Shown piece by piece: positions 29,101 through 41,652 of a stretch of DNA of 64,000 nt. Every line of letters begins with the position of its first letter. Position 1 is the stretch's first letter. The stretch is from NCBI RefSeq assembly GCF_021917145.1, contig NC_061070.1:13159772-13223771 (forward strand), given 5' to 3'. A program made the position numbers and the translations under genes. The notes beneath the pieces are model-generated. The model saw nothing but the letters and a program-made list of their open reading frames with translations, searched no databases and had not been told where the DNA came from. The DNA comes from Hypomesus transpacificus. Its lineage: Eukaryota > Chordata > Actinopteri > Osmeriformes > Osmeridae.

Positions 29101-32100
29101 GAAAGATTAGTAGAGTGAGATAGAGACAGAGAGAGCACAGGGCGTGTTTGGAGTGCTAATAAGCAGGCTATATGCATACCACCTCTCTTATACATGTCTA
29201 TACATTTCTTTGAGGGTGAGGCTTTGCATGGCATGCCCACTGTGTGTGTGTTGTTGAGTCAGTGACATATGAGAGCTATGATATCAGTGAGTCATTCCTC
29301 CTCCCCCTCATCCTCCACAGTCACTTTGGCTGGCGGTGTCAGAGACACAGACGCCTGTTCAAACATGGCCGCTGGCTAGGAAAACAAGCGCAAGGAGACG
29401 CTTCTGAGTTCTATCTATGGGTTTTATTGGACATGAAGTTAGGCAATACCTTGAGGCGAAGCACATGGATGCTGTTCAATGGAGGGGAAATGCATCTTTA
29501 AGTACTCCTTCTGTTTGCAATCACGGTCCGTGATAAACAAGCTTCAATGCTCATCAACAGCAGACAGCTTAAGAGTTCAGAAGGGGCATCTAGCTACATA
29601 AGGCTACAGCTCAGTAAAGATGGCCCTTATGGCTGAGTAAAGCCCACTTACTGCCTCCCCCCTGCTGTGATGTCTGGGGGTCACTGGGCCACATTAGGGC
29701 AATGAGTCAAAAACTGTACCAAAAAGGGCTGGCTATGGGATGAGTTAATGTAGCAAAGTAGTAGAAATGTAGGAATGAGTAAGGCGGATTCTAAGGCGGA
29801 TGAGTCAAAAACTGTACCAAAAAGGGCTGGCTATGGGATGAGTTAATGTAGCAAAGTAGTAGAAATGTAGGAATGAGTAAGGCGGATTCTGGGAGAGGGA
29901 AGCGGGGCGGCGGCGGTTGGGGCAGTGTTGCCATGGGTACAGCAGCACTTGATATCCACTTCCTGTTTCCTCCACCAGAACAGTGATGCTGCTAGTTTCA
30001 CATTAGAGCAGCAACAGCAGGGGAGGATGAATAAATAAATAAATAAAGACTCGTTACTCAGTTCTGCATCTACACGTTCAGAACTAATAGAATGGGCTGC
30101 ATGTCTGGCTACATGTAGTATGTCCGGATGGGACGGCATACAAAAACACAGTCAGAGCACAATAACTTACCCCTATTACTGGTCTGGTATAATTATGTTA
30201 CCCTGGTATATTTTTCTGATGTTATTGTTACATGGGGTCACAAGGGTATACATGACTCTCCATCATGTGCAAATGGGTCACTGATATCCTCTGAAACAAC
30301 AAAGAATTGTGGGAGCTCCAGCCCCCTGCCAGGGATATAAATATTAAAAAAGTCCTTGGAGACAATAAAACATGTTTAATGCAGAGCCAGAGGTGAAGAC
30401 TACAGAAAGGAGAGGAGGAATTGGTGTCTGTGGCTTGGTGGTTTGCACTAACAGAGACAGAGGGAGAGAAAATGTACAAAGATTTAGTTTATCCACATTC
30501 TGGGTCACCTCTATGGGCCGAATTAGCGGTCTGAAAATCCGCTCTCTCACCCACACCCCCTCCTTTCTGTCTCTCTGTCTTCCTCTTTCCCTGTCTCTCC
30601 CTCTTCCTCTCTCGGTTTCTCCCTCTCTATTTTGCCTTCCCCTTCTCTCTCTATCCAGTCTTTGATCAGATGCTGAAGCTATAAACATTACCAGCTGGCC
30701 TTGTGCTCTGCATAAAGAGGTCAGATGAGGTGGGGGCGAAGGGGCTGTGCAGGCTGAGCAGTAACTCTATTCTCCGTGGCCTCAGCACCCACACTCGACA
30801 TCCGGGTAACTTCTCCATTTCACAAGCGTTTTGAATCAGCTAAAAACAAATATGCTGCTTCTGACACACATAGGAACAAACACAAAGTTGTACGCCTGGG
30901 TCCCTTGGCAACTGATTTACAACCACATGTTTCTTCAAAAGAATATAATTGGTCTGGACCGTATGTTTGATTGTTGGGGCTTTGATTCTGTACTGACTCT
31001 GAAGAGACAGAAGGTTGCTCCTGGAATTGATTTTCTAACAATGGACTCCCTGAATATTTCCAAGCCGTCCTCTTGGCGCTCGTCACCTTCCCAGCGAGGG
31101 GGTTGGGTTTCAGCTCAGGACACATTTGGACTTCACACAGTTAAATCTGGTCCTGAGAAGTGTGAACTATTCTTTGCTGTGTGTCACTTGCCACTTTTAG
31201 ATGGCGGAAAAACCGTTGGGGAGAGTGGAGGGCCACGGAAAGTGGCCGTGTTTATATGCGCGCTGTGTACAGAGTGTGAAACATTACAGTATGTGTGTGA
31301 ATACACACGTTTCAGTGTGCGCACAGTGGGAGTTGAACTATACTCTTGTAACATAATGCTACATTGTAAAGACAAAGCCTAAGCATTGGCCAGTCCCATT
31401 AAGATGGTGACATCACTACTGGACATAGGACCCCTGTTCTCCACATAATAGACCTATTGAGACCACTCACTACCAGCACTGTCAATCACACACAGCAGAC
31501 TCTGGCTCCACAGCCATGTGTGAAAACCATCACCTGTTGCAGCTTAACTTCCAAACTGAAATTTGTGGGTGTGTTTAGAGCAACGTGGTTTGGTTACCAG
31601 TCCATGAGACAAATGGGATCGACAGAGAAAGAGAGAGACTGAGAAATTATGTCCTTGGACGTGGCATGCTTGGCACTGAGCCAGAGTTAAAATAAACTGT
31701 ACCTGACCAGCTGTGTCGTACAATCCCAATAAATACTGCTTCCCGCCAACATTGACACTCACTGCAAAGCAATCACAAAGGCTGGATGAGAACGACACAG
31801 AGAGAGAGAGAGCTACAGAGAGAGAGAGCTACAGAGAGAGAGAGAGAGAGCTAGAGAAAGAGCGCTATGGGGAGAAAGGATTGTCTCCCCTCCTCCCCCT
31901 AATAAAATGAAGGCAAACAAGTGGTTTGAATAATATTGTGAAACTACGGCTATTTTCTAAATAAATGTTTATGCTACACATTCCAGGGATATCATTTTAC
32001 TAGCCTAGTTTACATCCTTTTAACAACTTTTGCTAGACAGGCGTTTAAGCAATTTGAGTGCAAGCATAGGGATTATGCAATCACTAATGGTTAGGCTCAT

Positions 32101-32280
32101 AGATAAATGTTTAGGTTTAAAGTAAAAACTACCCATACCTGCATAGTGGTCAAACACAGTGGGCACATACTCCTCGGGAAAGGCGTCATTGGCATAGCTC
32201 ATTAACAGACATGTTTTACCCACAGCACCGTCACCAACTACAACGCATTTCAACATAATAGTACCGGTTCCGTTTGCCAT
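26154..32280 (-). CDS. rhoq: Rho family GTPase RhoQ (TC10)
   Basis: Five exons in transcript order: 32139-32280, 31703-31761, 27413-27577, 26485-26580, 26154-26315. The phases agree and give 207 residues (human 205). RhoQ is a Cdc42-like GTPase at the plasma membrane and endomembranes, linked to insulin-stimulated GLUT4 traffic, exocyst recruitment and actin. G-box motifs are intact: GDGAVGKT (16-23), the effector Thr in YVPTVFDHY (39-46), DTAGQ (63-67), TQID (the Rho-type variant of NKXD, about 121-124) and CSAL. The tail has a basic patch ([11 protein letters not shown]) and ends RCINCCLIT, a CAAX box (CLIT) preceded by an extra cysteine that could be palmitoylated. This tail is RhoQ-type, not RhoJ. 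It differs from mammals mainly at residues 2-8 and in the basic patch. Intron 2 is about 4.1 kb, and the start lies in a CpG-rich stretch (about 32280-32700). Confidence 0.97.
27578..31702 (-). other. rhoq intron 2
   Basis: A 4.1-kb intron. It contains a 98-bp tandem duplication (29703-29890), (GT)n near 28809-28825, (AAAT/AATA)n near 30028-30047 and a pyrimidine-rich tract at about 30545-30655. Open frames on both strands, including one of 183 codons at 30831-31382 on the plus strand, show no recognised domain and are judged chance. Confidence 0.6.
29703..29890. repeat. 98-bp tandem duplication
   Basis: The stretch starting TGAGTCAAAAACTGTACC at 29703 is repeated at 29801 and runs with no visible difference to GGCGGATTCT, which ends at 29792 and again at 29890. 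The offset is exactly 98 bp throughout, with an 8-bp joint (aaggcgga) between the copies. Near-identity indicates a very recent event, or possibly an assembly artefact. Confidence 0.92.
31798..31862. repeat. (GA)n with GAGCTACA interruptions
   Basis: A GA-rich microsatellite interrupted by GAGCTACA-type units. It lies in rhoq intron 1, about 40 bp upstream of exon 2 in the direction of transcription. Confidence 0.85.
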
Positions 32281-35200
32281 GATCCGGACATAACCATAAT
32301 CCTCCGACGCCCTGTTTTCCTGAGCTGCACGGTGATCCCCAATCGACAGGCATCACCAGCGTCTGAGTCCAATTGCGCGACTCACCGAGATCAATTGGAA
32401 TTGCATCTCTCCCACCGTCCACGTATCACAAATTTGCCAGTAAATATTATGGGGGTTTCCTCTCGCTCCTCATATACAGACGAAACACACAATGCAGGTT
32501 TCACTACTTCTTATTCAGAAATGGATTAACTCAGTGACAACATCTCTCTGTCCCCCGCCTAGGTCTGTAAGTACAGTCTGCAATACGCGAGCGTGGAAGT
32601 CACGGCGCCTGTTCCCCAGCTCGCCCCTTGGCTCTCGGTCCCTCGTTTCGTTTAGGTTGGCAGTAGCCTATAGACAATGTGGGTTCGTTTGCTGGAGAGG
32701 CGGGGCTAGAACTTGAGACCAAGGGGCTCTAGTCAAACTCCACAAGTGGTATCCTAAATTTGCGTTCACAATTGCGGGTTCCCTACGTTTTTCTCCCACT
32801 TACCACTTCAGGATAATAACCGTAGCCTCCAGGAGTTGAAACAGCACTGACTCAAACACAGTTCTACAATCATCTCAGTTGCAACAGACCAGTTTGCAGT
32901 AGTCTAAAGATTTTTAAAGACATCATGTGACTTGATCATAAAGTTTGAAATGCATGATAACTTTTCCACTCATTTCATAAAATCGTGGAGGGGGAGGGGC
33001 ATAGCCTCCGGAAAGAGAGATTATTTTTGCATAGCTAAGGCCTATCAGAATGTAGCTGACATCCTGAATATGTTATTCAGATCATCTTCTTTTATATTTG
33101 AAACTAAAGCCAATGGGTTTTCAAGAAGTGCAAAATGTATGTCTACTCGCTACCTTGTACACTTTCATCTCTTATCAACTGTATTTGACGATGTTCCCTA
33201 GCCAGATGTTAGTGTTCCAATCGGCTTGAAGGGGCGTGACCATGCAAGCAGCAGGAGCAGTGCGCTGAGGATGCGCCGCCGCTCCGACCGTCCTGGTAGC
33301 GCTGTCATCACATTTGACAGTTGCTGCAGCTGTCACGTGACCAAACAATTACCTCATCCTTGCTGTCAAAATCATGTTGCACTGTAGGTGTTGTAAATAT
33401 TACTTATAGTAGCTATGCAGTAGTTGACGGCCAAGGAACATTTGAAATCACATAACTAGACGCTGGCTATTTGTAAATGAACTGTTGCGTATGGCAATTC
33501 ATAGTACATTTCTGTACCCCTGCTCCACAACTTATAGTGTGTATTAACTTTGTTGTTGACAAGTAGGTCCTGTCAGCTGCATGAGTTCATTAGTGGACTG
33601 CTGGCCTTATTTCCTAGTGGGTGACATTTAATACCAACTGGCTATTTCTGTAACAAGACTACTTTAATGGTGAGTATATACACAGCATTCAGACCATAAA
33701 AAAAGACATTTCAGCCTACAGTAAATTGACTAGACACAATGACCCATATTGACAATGCAAAATTGTATTATCCTAACTTTAAAAAAACGATGTGCACATT
33801 TATTTATACAGTGGTACCATGGTCTAATACCACATTTAACATTTGATGGAAGAATTGAAGACTGAGAAAGCCAAACAGACATTGCAAGAAGCTTTTTGGA
33901 AAAATGTCATGCTGGAATAGCATGGGAGTTCTTAAGATATTCAGAAATTAATGTAAATAGAACTTAGATTCAACTTTTCACTCAAACTGCACTATTATAT
34001 CTATCATGTTCAGCAATATATTTGTGTTTAAGTAATCCACAGTCTGCATACTACATTGCATCTGTGGTAGTCTCTCTGCTCCTCTCATTACAACACCCCC
34101 CTGTGCACACACACACACACACACACACATACACATCTTCAAAAGAGCATCCGTCATCTGTTGGTCATTTAAAGTGAAGATGCGTAGCACCAAGACAGAA
34201 GAGAGTTGTGCAGGCAATCACAAAGCTGAGATGAGCTCCTAAATTAGAGTGTGCAGGGCAGGCTCGCTGGGAGGCTTTGGTTAAATTACAGGCCATATTT
34301 TTAGTGAAAGCTGGGCTCATCCCTGGACTGGCAGCAGCTGAGGACCATCACTCATACGCCTGTCTTCCTCCAGCTTGTTAGACGGAGGGCAAATGAACAC
34401 TATCTATGAAAGGATGTGCAAGCATAACACATCTGTGTGCGTGATAATAGTGTGCGTGTTTGCTTCGCCTTGGTGGAATTAAACATTTTGAGCTACAGCA
34501 GCTTCTTGTGCATTTTCCGTATGCTTCATTTACCTTTGGGTATGGATATTTTCATCTGGGTTGTGGAATTGTAATGAAAATGAATTGTGTTTCTGCAGAA
34601 GAACCACTCTAATGCCTGTTTCTTCACTGTGCTGGTATATTTCTACAGGTGAGGTTCCAAGATGGAGCAGGGGTGTGTGTGAGGCAGTCACAGGAAAACG
34701 TTGGTCAGGGCAACAGAAACGCACTCGTGGCTGCTCAGCTGATAAGCTGGAGGGAAAAAGCAGGAGAGGTCATGGGGAGGAAGCAATCTGGTTAAAACTC
34801 TTTGTCTGGAGACAGCCATTGAACAGCCATGTCGGCATGCCACGGTAACCCTGTCAAATACCATTGAGCAATCTGAAGGTTAAATTGATCCTTTGTATCA
34901 CCAGTAAAAGAAAATGAATCCACTTGAGTTGGGAGCTATGTTGAAAGGTTAAGAAATCCATTCAACAAGGATGAGTTTAATTGATAAAGTATAAATCATA
35001 ATTCTTACCACCATAAATAAAGAATTTAGAAAACCTTCAAGGCAGTGGTTGATTTTTTCACGGTTTGTGTATTTACACCTCTGAGATATCCCTCTCAAAA
35101 AACTTCTGTGATACACTAAATCCTACCTTAGTAGTTGCACAGGGACATCTTGTGGTGCAATAGGATAACTGCGGCTTTCCATTGCATTATTCTCTTTAGC

Positions 35201-35737
35201 CTGCGCACAAATGACATGCTGTAACTATGAATGACTCTCAAATTGTCTCTGTTGTTAACAGGTTGAAACCCTTTTTTAGTCGCACTGTATAGATGGAACA
35301 CAAGAAAGAAGGCAGGGTTCTCTACTGCCGTGTCTGAATCATGTTTGTCCTGGAGATGAATCTGCACAAGAATGAACAAATGAAGCTCACATCCTAGTTT
35401 GAAACCAATTCAGTACAAACAGAGTCCAAAGATAACAAAAGTGCATCCCTTGGGGGAAAATAACAAGCCAAGCATCCTGTCCTATCTTGTTTTTTCGAAA
35501 CTTTATGTTTGGAATAGAAAAAGTGTTAGAATCACCAGTCTAGAGAACTGATACAGACCTGATAACCAAAGGATTTTGATAAAGATGAAAGACTTTAACT
35601 CCCCCTTAAGCACATATACAAGAACCCCCTCTATTTCGGAATCTGGACATTTTCTCTGGTGTGCCACAACAGAAATATATATATATATATTAAAATTATA
35701 ATAAAATAAGGACACATGTTGATTACTTGATGATTAA
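32281..35737. other. rhoq promoter region and intergenic DNA to the homeobox gene
   Basis: The first ~450 bp upstream of the rhoq start is CpG-rich and TATA-less, fitting a housekeeping-type promoter. The rest is AT-rich intergenic DNA with a (CA)n at about 34105-34128 and an (AT)n at about 35672-35690. No gene is recognised. Confidence 0.55.
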
Positions 35738-35743
35738 TTTATT
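35738..35743 (-). other. Poly(A) signal of the homeobox gene
   Basis: A minus-strand AATAAA 152 bp past the stop codon, giving a short 3' UTR. Confidence 0.65.
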
Positions 35744-35894
35744 ATGATACAAGTGCAAGAAACAATAAATAGATAAATAAATCAACAAAACTGGATTGGG
35801 ATTTAAAAAGCAGTGACAGTCCTACAAACACAATCCAAATAGTATCCTGCACTATGAAGAGGTCACCAAAATAATCATATAGTCCATGAAATTC

Positions 35895-37767
35895 TTAGTA
35901 AACGTTGGTGTCCTCAGATGTGGTGAGGTCCAGACGGTCTCCCTCCCACCACTCTCCCTCAAGTACTCCTAAGATCTCCTGCAAGGACAGGGCAGGGAGC
36001 TCAGGCAGTGAGGTGTGCTGATGCAGGTCCTGCCCTGGGTGGCTAGACAGATAAGACTCTGGAGAGGCTCTACTCCAGGGACCATCCAACTGGCAGTACT
36101 GGCCCTCCATAGGTGAGGAGTTCTCCTGGCCCACCTCCCAGCAGCCAGAGTCAGGGGTGGATGGAGCCTGGCCCTTGGACATGGGCTCTCCACAGGCCAT
36201 GTAGAAGGGCTGTTGCTGCTCTGATGATCCTGGATAAAGCAAACCTTCGCTGGAGCCTGAGTTGTAGCTGCTCCCTTCCAGAGGACTCCACGTGGACGGC
36301 AGTGGGGATGGCTGGTCTCCCATTTGGGGCCAGCCTCCTGGGACCATCTGGTAACCAGGTTTCCCAACTGCATGGCTGGAGCTGGCGGCCAATAGAATAC
36401 TATGGCGAAGGCCAAACATGGAGCTGTAGTGGCAAGTGTCCTTTGGGGTAGAGTAAGCAGGTGGGCAAGTGCCATAGAAGCAGTCTGCCTCCACTTCCTG
36501 CTTTACCTGTGCTGGGTAGGGTGGCGGTGAGCACTGGGAGGGCAGAGGGGTGGAGCTAGACTGAGTTCCACCGGTGCTCATGGGGAGTGGATCCGGGGGA
36601 GTGGTCTCTGACTGCCAGAGGGCCTTCTTGGCTCCCTTACACTTCAGTGTCCGAGCTCGTCTGTTCTGGAACCATACCTAAAGAGGAAAGGTACTCTGTC
36701 ATATATTTGCAAGGCCATACTGTTGATGTTATTGCTGTTGACTAAGATAGTCTGCTTTGCTTTGTGTTTTTGTTAATTATTTTCGTAGTTTACCAACAAA
36801 CACATAGACAAAATAGTGAAAGACTGGCTCTTATCTAGTTGGTATCTGCTCTGTTTGCTGTAAGTGTTGTACATTCTACAAGTCAATCCAAATAAAACCA
36901 GCAGATAAAAAGTGCTTACTTCATCTTAATGATGAAACAGATTAACTAAAAGCCTGATAGCAGTATCAACAGTTCTGACCTGTAGGCTATTTGAACACAA
37001 AGCACTGTTTATCACAACAATCCCCTGCACGTTGTCTTATATATTGTCATATTGTATGTGTGTATATCTGTGTGCGTGTGTTTGTGCGCATGCATATTTT
37101 CATGAAAATCAGTGACCTGCCATTAAATACAAAAGATGATGATGCAAGGTTCCATCTTGGCCATGTTTTTACCTGGATGCGAGACTCGGGCAGGCCAGTG
37201 GTTTGGGACAGGCTCTCTCTCAAGCTGATGCCAGGGTAAGGGTCCGTCTCGAAGGTGATGCGCAGGAGCTCCACATGCTCCTTGGAGAAGCTGGTTCTCT
37301 TCCTGCGGCTGGCGCTCCGGGATGGGCCTGAGGTGGAGGTCACCTGTCTGGGGGCCTCTAGGGGGAAAACACAGGACAGGGACTGGGTCAGACATTGCTC
37401 CAGGGCAGGACAGTAGGTTGCGGAGGAGTTCTTATCCTGGGCTTGTCTACAACACTGTTCCTCACTAAAATAGCCCTGTAATGGAACACTTGTGGTGAAC
37501 CATGTTATCATACTAAATAATCAGGAATCACAGTTATGCAAAGATGCTGTGTAATGGTAGAACATCAACAAGCAAGCGAACTCGAGTCCTGCAATGTGTC
37601 AATGTTGTTTTTGACACATGCAGTATGATAAATAAATCTGAGACATATATACACTTCTAGGCATTTACAGAAGAAACCAGGCCATTCTACATTCAGCCAG
37701 AAAGCTGCAAATTACATTCAGTGTCAGCCAATGACATCTCCTTACCAATGCTGGTGTCCTTCCACAT
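35895..37767 (-). CDS. Mix/Mxtx- or Sebox-like paired-like homeobox transcription factor
   Basis: Three exons: 37746-37767, 37173-37357, 35895-36677, giving 329 residues. Exon 1 encodes only MWKDTSI plus one base. It joins exon 2 at a strong acceptor (TTTTCCCCCTAG) with matching phase. The homeodomain follows almost at once (about residues 21-80): RRKRTSFS, then LPESRIQ at the exon 2-3 border, then VWFQNRRAR. Position 50 is Gln, so paired-like Q50 binding (TAAT with a 3' extension) is expected. The LPESRIQ segment and short N-terminus fit the Mix/Mxtx/Sebox group that acts in fish mesendoderm and yolk syncytial layer. The remaining ~250 residues are Ser/Pro/Gly-rich with acidic stretches near the end ([20 protein letters not shown]), a likely activation region. 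I chose this start because a TATA box sits about 110 bp upstream. The exact orthologue (mxtx1, mxtx2, sebox) cannot be settled by eye. Confidence 0.88.
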
Positions 37768-37873
37768 AATTCTGTGAGGTCTCTGGTTCCTTCGGTTCTT
37801 CTGAGTGTAGGTAGGTGAAGATGCTCCTGCACTGAAAGTCTGAATAGCTTTGTTTCCTGACGGCAACAGGGGC

Positions 37874-37884
37874 CTATTTATATG
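37874..37884 (-). promoter_or_regulatory. TATA box of the homeobox gene
   Basis: CATATAAATAG on the minus strand. Initiation would fall near 37850, giving an 85-nt 5' UTR before the ATG at 37767. A CCAAT box (minus-strand CCAAT at 37955-37959) lies about 100 bp upstream of that, and AGGTG half-sites of T-box type occur between them. The sharp TATA promoter fits a tightly regulated developmental gene. Confidence 0.75.
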
Positions 37885-37959
37885 AATCACCTGAGATCCC
37901 AAGCCCACCTTAGCACTCCTCCCATCAGAGGTGCTGATTGTGCAGTGTCATCTTATTGG

Positions 37960-39617
37960 TGACAGTTTGTTTTGAAGGAGCAAATGAGAGAATGGGGGAT
38001 GGGGGTGTGTATGCTGTCTTTACAATACTAAAGTTAAGATCATCTGACCAACCCACACACACCCCAACATAGAACCAACCATAGCAGTCCCCATCAAAGT
38101 ACATGCAAGATCAGTGGCATCTTTCATACAGTACTATGTTACAAATATATTTGGAATGTGAAAATGTTGTTTGAATATGTTTAAATAAGCAATTTGTTTA
38201 AAAGTACAATAACATTTTAAAGTGTATTATTTACATATCTGTTAGATTTTTGCCCCCCAAAAATTGTGATTTCAATATTAGCCACTAAAAGGTGGTTTCT
38301 GAAAGTCCTTTAATAGCATATGCAAAATAACAGAGCTTAATCAGCAAAACAATACACTTGAAAATGGTTACCTCACATGACTAACAGGATAAGCAAAATT
38401 CAAAAGAAACTTTTGCAACTTCTGATTTCTTTTCAAATGCAAAACAGTCAGTATACTTGGGAAAACTGGTATTGTTAATTGTTTAATGATTAATTGGACC
38501 ACTATCTCCTTATTTAGATAGAGTAGAGCCATTAGACTGAATGGGCTAGCATGTGCCCACTACTGAGTTCTTAAGACAACTTGACATGTCTAGGCCTTGT
38601 GAGGGTGACCTTTCACCTCGGTGACATCACTAATTCTTTAATTTGGATGCAAAAAAAAAGGTTAATACAATATACATTGACTGTATACCTAGCTTGCACA
38701 TACATGGAGCCCAGTGGAATCGCAACCATGTTTTCTACAAATACAAAGACTTATAATATCAGCATCTACACAACACAGAGGCATTCCTGGTTCCTTCACC
38801 CCTTATCTGACAGACTGAGGATCAGTGTCTCCATGCGTTGAGGTTGGCTCCTGAGAGTCCCACTCATTCAGGTCAAAGACGAATGTGGATGGATCATCCA
38901 AATCTAATCACATTTTATGCATAGACTTGTGGCACACTCCAAAATCAGCTAAATCCGGAGTGGCTTTATAGAGTGTTTATTTTTAAAAGTAAACAGTTAA
39001 AAGTAAGTTAAAAGTAGCTTACCTTTAGGAATTAGGATACTTCCATGGGATGCACTTTACCTTCAACATTTGAATGCTTCCATTGTGTTTAAAACATAAC
39101 TCTACGTCATTAGTCGTAGACTACTTTTGTAATATTGAATCTGCTTCATCTGATTACAGTTTATACCTATGTTGTCCACAGGTTTACATACAATGATCCG
39201 TGAGTGAGTGATTGAAGACTACTAATAGTTTGACTACTGAAAGGGTCAGTCGATTGATGGCAACAAATGGATCAAACGGTTGTATCATTATTGTCATGCA
39301 GAATGGTTAATCCTGGGTCATTGACCAGTTTAGAAGGCTGTAGCACTTTTGAGTTCAACCAAACAAATACTTCCCGGAAAATTTATATTGATCAGTTATT
39401 AAGAAATGATCAGTACTGCAACAATATGTTATGTTATTCGAAAATATATGAGTCCTCACTCTCATACCGATTAATGGCACTCTATAAAATACTTCATGGG
39501 GAATTTACAGAGTATGTAGATTATTAACTACACATTCAATCAGCAGGGTGAATTTACACTGTGCATTTGTGTTGTGACTGCACGTTCAGATTAGAGAAGG
39601 GGACCAACCAAGCAACC
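37960..39617. other. Divergent intergenic region, homeobox gene / tmem254
   Basis: About 1.7 kb of AT-rich DNA between two head-to-head genes. No coding exon is recognised. This interval is where linkage switches from genes known near human SOCS5/RHOQ to genes known near human TMEM254/PLAC9. Confidence 0.5.
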
Positions 39618-41652
39618 ATGGCAAAAAGTGATGGGTGCGATTATTTTAAGAGGACCAGTCTTTTCTGGATAATTACAGTAACGCTTTCAATGGGATACTT
39701 CACTGTAAGTTAACAGAACCCATGTCGTTGTAAGATCATTTTTTTACGATAAGGTATGTTTTATTTTTCAGTGCCCCCGTGTTACTTAAACTTCCAGCAA
39801 GCTAACGTGTTACTTTCATTAGATTCCGGGTAGCTATAGCTAAGTACAACAATTCTAAATTCTGAGTTGACAGAGAATAACCAATATTATTGTATGCGTT
39901 GATTATATAGCTAGCTGATTTTGCTTTGTGTGGAATCAATTAAACAATACCTTACTTTAAAATACATTTGATTTTAGAATGTAATTTAAGTTCGAGCAAG
40001 AGCTAGCTACCTTTCTTCTAACTACTGTACTGTAGGTAGCCAGTTAGCCACTTTTCAGGTTATATCAGTCAGTTCAGCCGTGTTGATCAAGTGATCTGTT
40101 ATCAATTTGGGTTAAATATTATCTGGATAAGTATATTTGTCGAGTATGGCAAAAGTCAAGGCTATGCATGTGTTATAGCTGGCCTACATAGTTTACGTAA
40201 TAGCAATCCAAAACGTCGAGTTTTTTTAGGAAGGCTACAGTAGTGTGGGCATACGTGTGGATAACTAGGCTAGCTAAACTCTAATTATGTGGCAAGCTTG
40301 CCATTTCATTCATTATCGAGTTCCCCATCTCTTGCTTCATTATCTAAACTGCTCCCTCTGAGATAAATGTCAGGTGCTAACTGAGTGCCTAGTTACAATA
40401 CCACGTTCAAACAAAGACGAATGGGTTTGGCCTCATTCAGGGTCAAAGGTGGGTTAGTTCACAATAAACCTTAGTACACAAGCTGGAGGCCCTGTGAGAC
40501 CTGAATAATAGATGTTTTTTGTCAGGTGCGTTGTGTGTGATCCATGCCTATATTCTAGTATGATACTATGAAACTATGGACTTGACACACTTCAGGCTAA
40601 ACTGACTTGGATAATTGACGGATTGGATAGGCCTTGGGTACCATACAGTAGAATATCTTACAGAATTATCTGTTTTGTTCTGTTGTTTTATGAGATGACA
40701 GTCTCTAAATGTTTATGTATTTCAGTGTGTAGTCTTCATGCCGGAACATGTCCCTTATGACAACCTGGGCCCACTCGGCTCGCTATCCAAATACCTGGTG
40801 CACAACCATCATGAACTCATGGTACAAGGGTAAGAAACAGTGGACGCCCACTAACACAGTATCCACTACTGACATTAAAACCAGGTTACCCATGGTAAGA
40901 CATTCAGCAAATAGCCTGAGTGTAAGGGATGAATATTGTTGTTGAATGTTATTGTTTCAATGTAGTGTAGCTTGTATGATGCTAATGAATTGGAAAGATA
41001 GATTAGCCATGAATCTTGTCACACACCAATGGATCCAATCCTTATGAAGCGCTAAGTGCCCACACGATGGAGATAATTAGTCATCTTAATCAACGTTAGC
41101 CTTTTCCTTGCCATAAAAGAAAAGCTGATAATGGCCCTGTTAATCAATCACATGACCCATTTGATAGCATAAGAACTGAGCTGTAACATTCACATCCTTC
41201 TGCTCTGTTTTAGTTGGTGGGCAGCCTGGGCCATCCATGTATTTGAAGCTCTTGTTGCCATGAGGATCTGTAGGTGAGTAAAACTACCTCTTGCGTCCCC
41301 TAGGGGTCACTGTAGTTCTGCTGCTCAGCAGTTCTCCTCACAATGCATTGCCACACCTAGTGTGTACACAAGTACAAATGTTGCACAAGACGATAAACTC
41401 TGTAGTCACTGTCGGAGAATGGGGTGAAGATTGTTTCAAACCATATGGTATGTGTCAAATTTTAGACTAAACTTGTTTTTAGAAATGTGGTATTGAAATG
41501 TGGTATTGAAATCGCTGCCATGTCTTTGCAGAGCAAAAGGGATTGCCGGACCAACGACTCGCTTACTTTGGTTTGTCCAAACGATACTGTTTGGCTTTGC
41601 TTCGCTGGGCCTGCTCATCAAGTACAAGCCTGACCGGCTTAAACACCAGTGA
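39618..41652 (+). CDS. tmem254: Transmembrane protein 254
   Basis: Four exons: 39618-39704, 40726-40829, 41214-41273, 41532-41652. The phases match and the product is 123 residues, the human TMEM254 length. It is a small multi-pass membrane protein of unknown biochemical role. Matches to the human protein include DYFKRTSLFWIITVTLSMGYF at the N-terminus, YDNLGPLGSLSKYLVHNHH in exon 2, the HVFEALVAMRICR segment in exon 3 and LLWFVQTILFGFASLGLLI in exon 4. Three hydrophobic segments are visible (about residues 13-33, 70-84 and 96-113). The ATG has A at -3. Poly(A) signals lie at 42139 and 42320. Downstream, plac9 is also its neighbour in human, supporting orthology. Confidence 0.95.

Noticed and set aside
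30831-31382. 183-codon plus-strand frame in rhoq intron 2
   Set aside because: It has no recognised domain, and the opposite strand is also open in part. It is likely a chance frame inside an intron.
35969-36475. 168-codon minus-strand frame overlapping homeobox exon 3
   Set aside because: It is a shifted frame of the real exon, whose frame is fixed by the homeodomain and the splice phase.
37358-37511. Upstream extension of homeobox exon 2 starting MITWFTTSV
   Set aside because: Exon 1, downstream of a TATA box, joins in phase at the strong acceptor at 37358-37360. The extension is intron read-through, though intron retention cannot be excluded.
37693-37908. 71-codon frame over homeobox exon 1 starting MGLGSQV
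   Set aside because: Its start lies upstream of the TATA box and it reads through the donor. Only the last Met (MWKDTSI) fits the predicted transcript.
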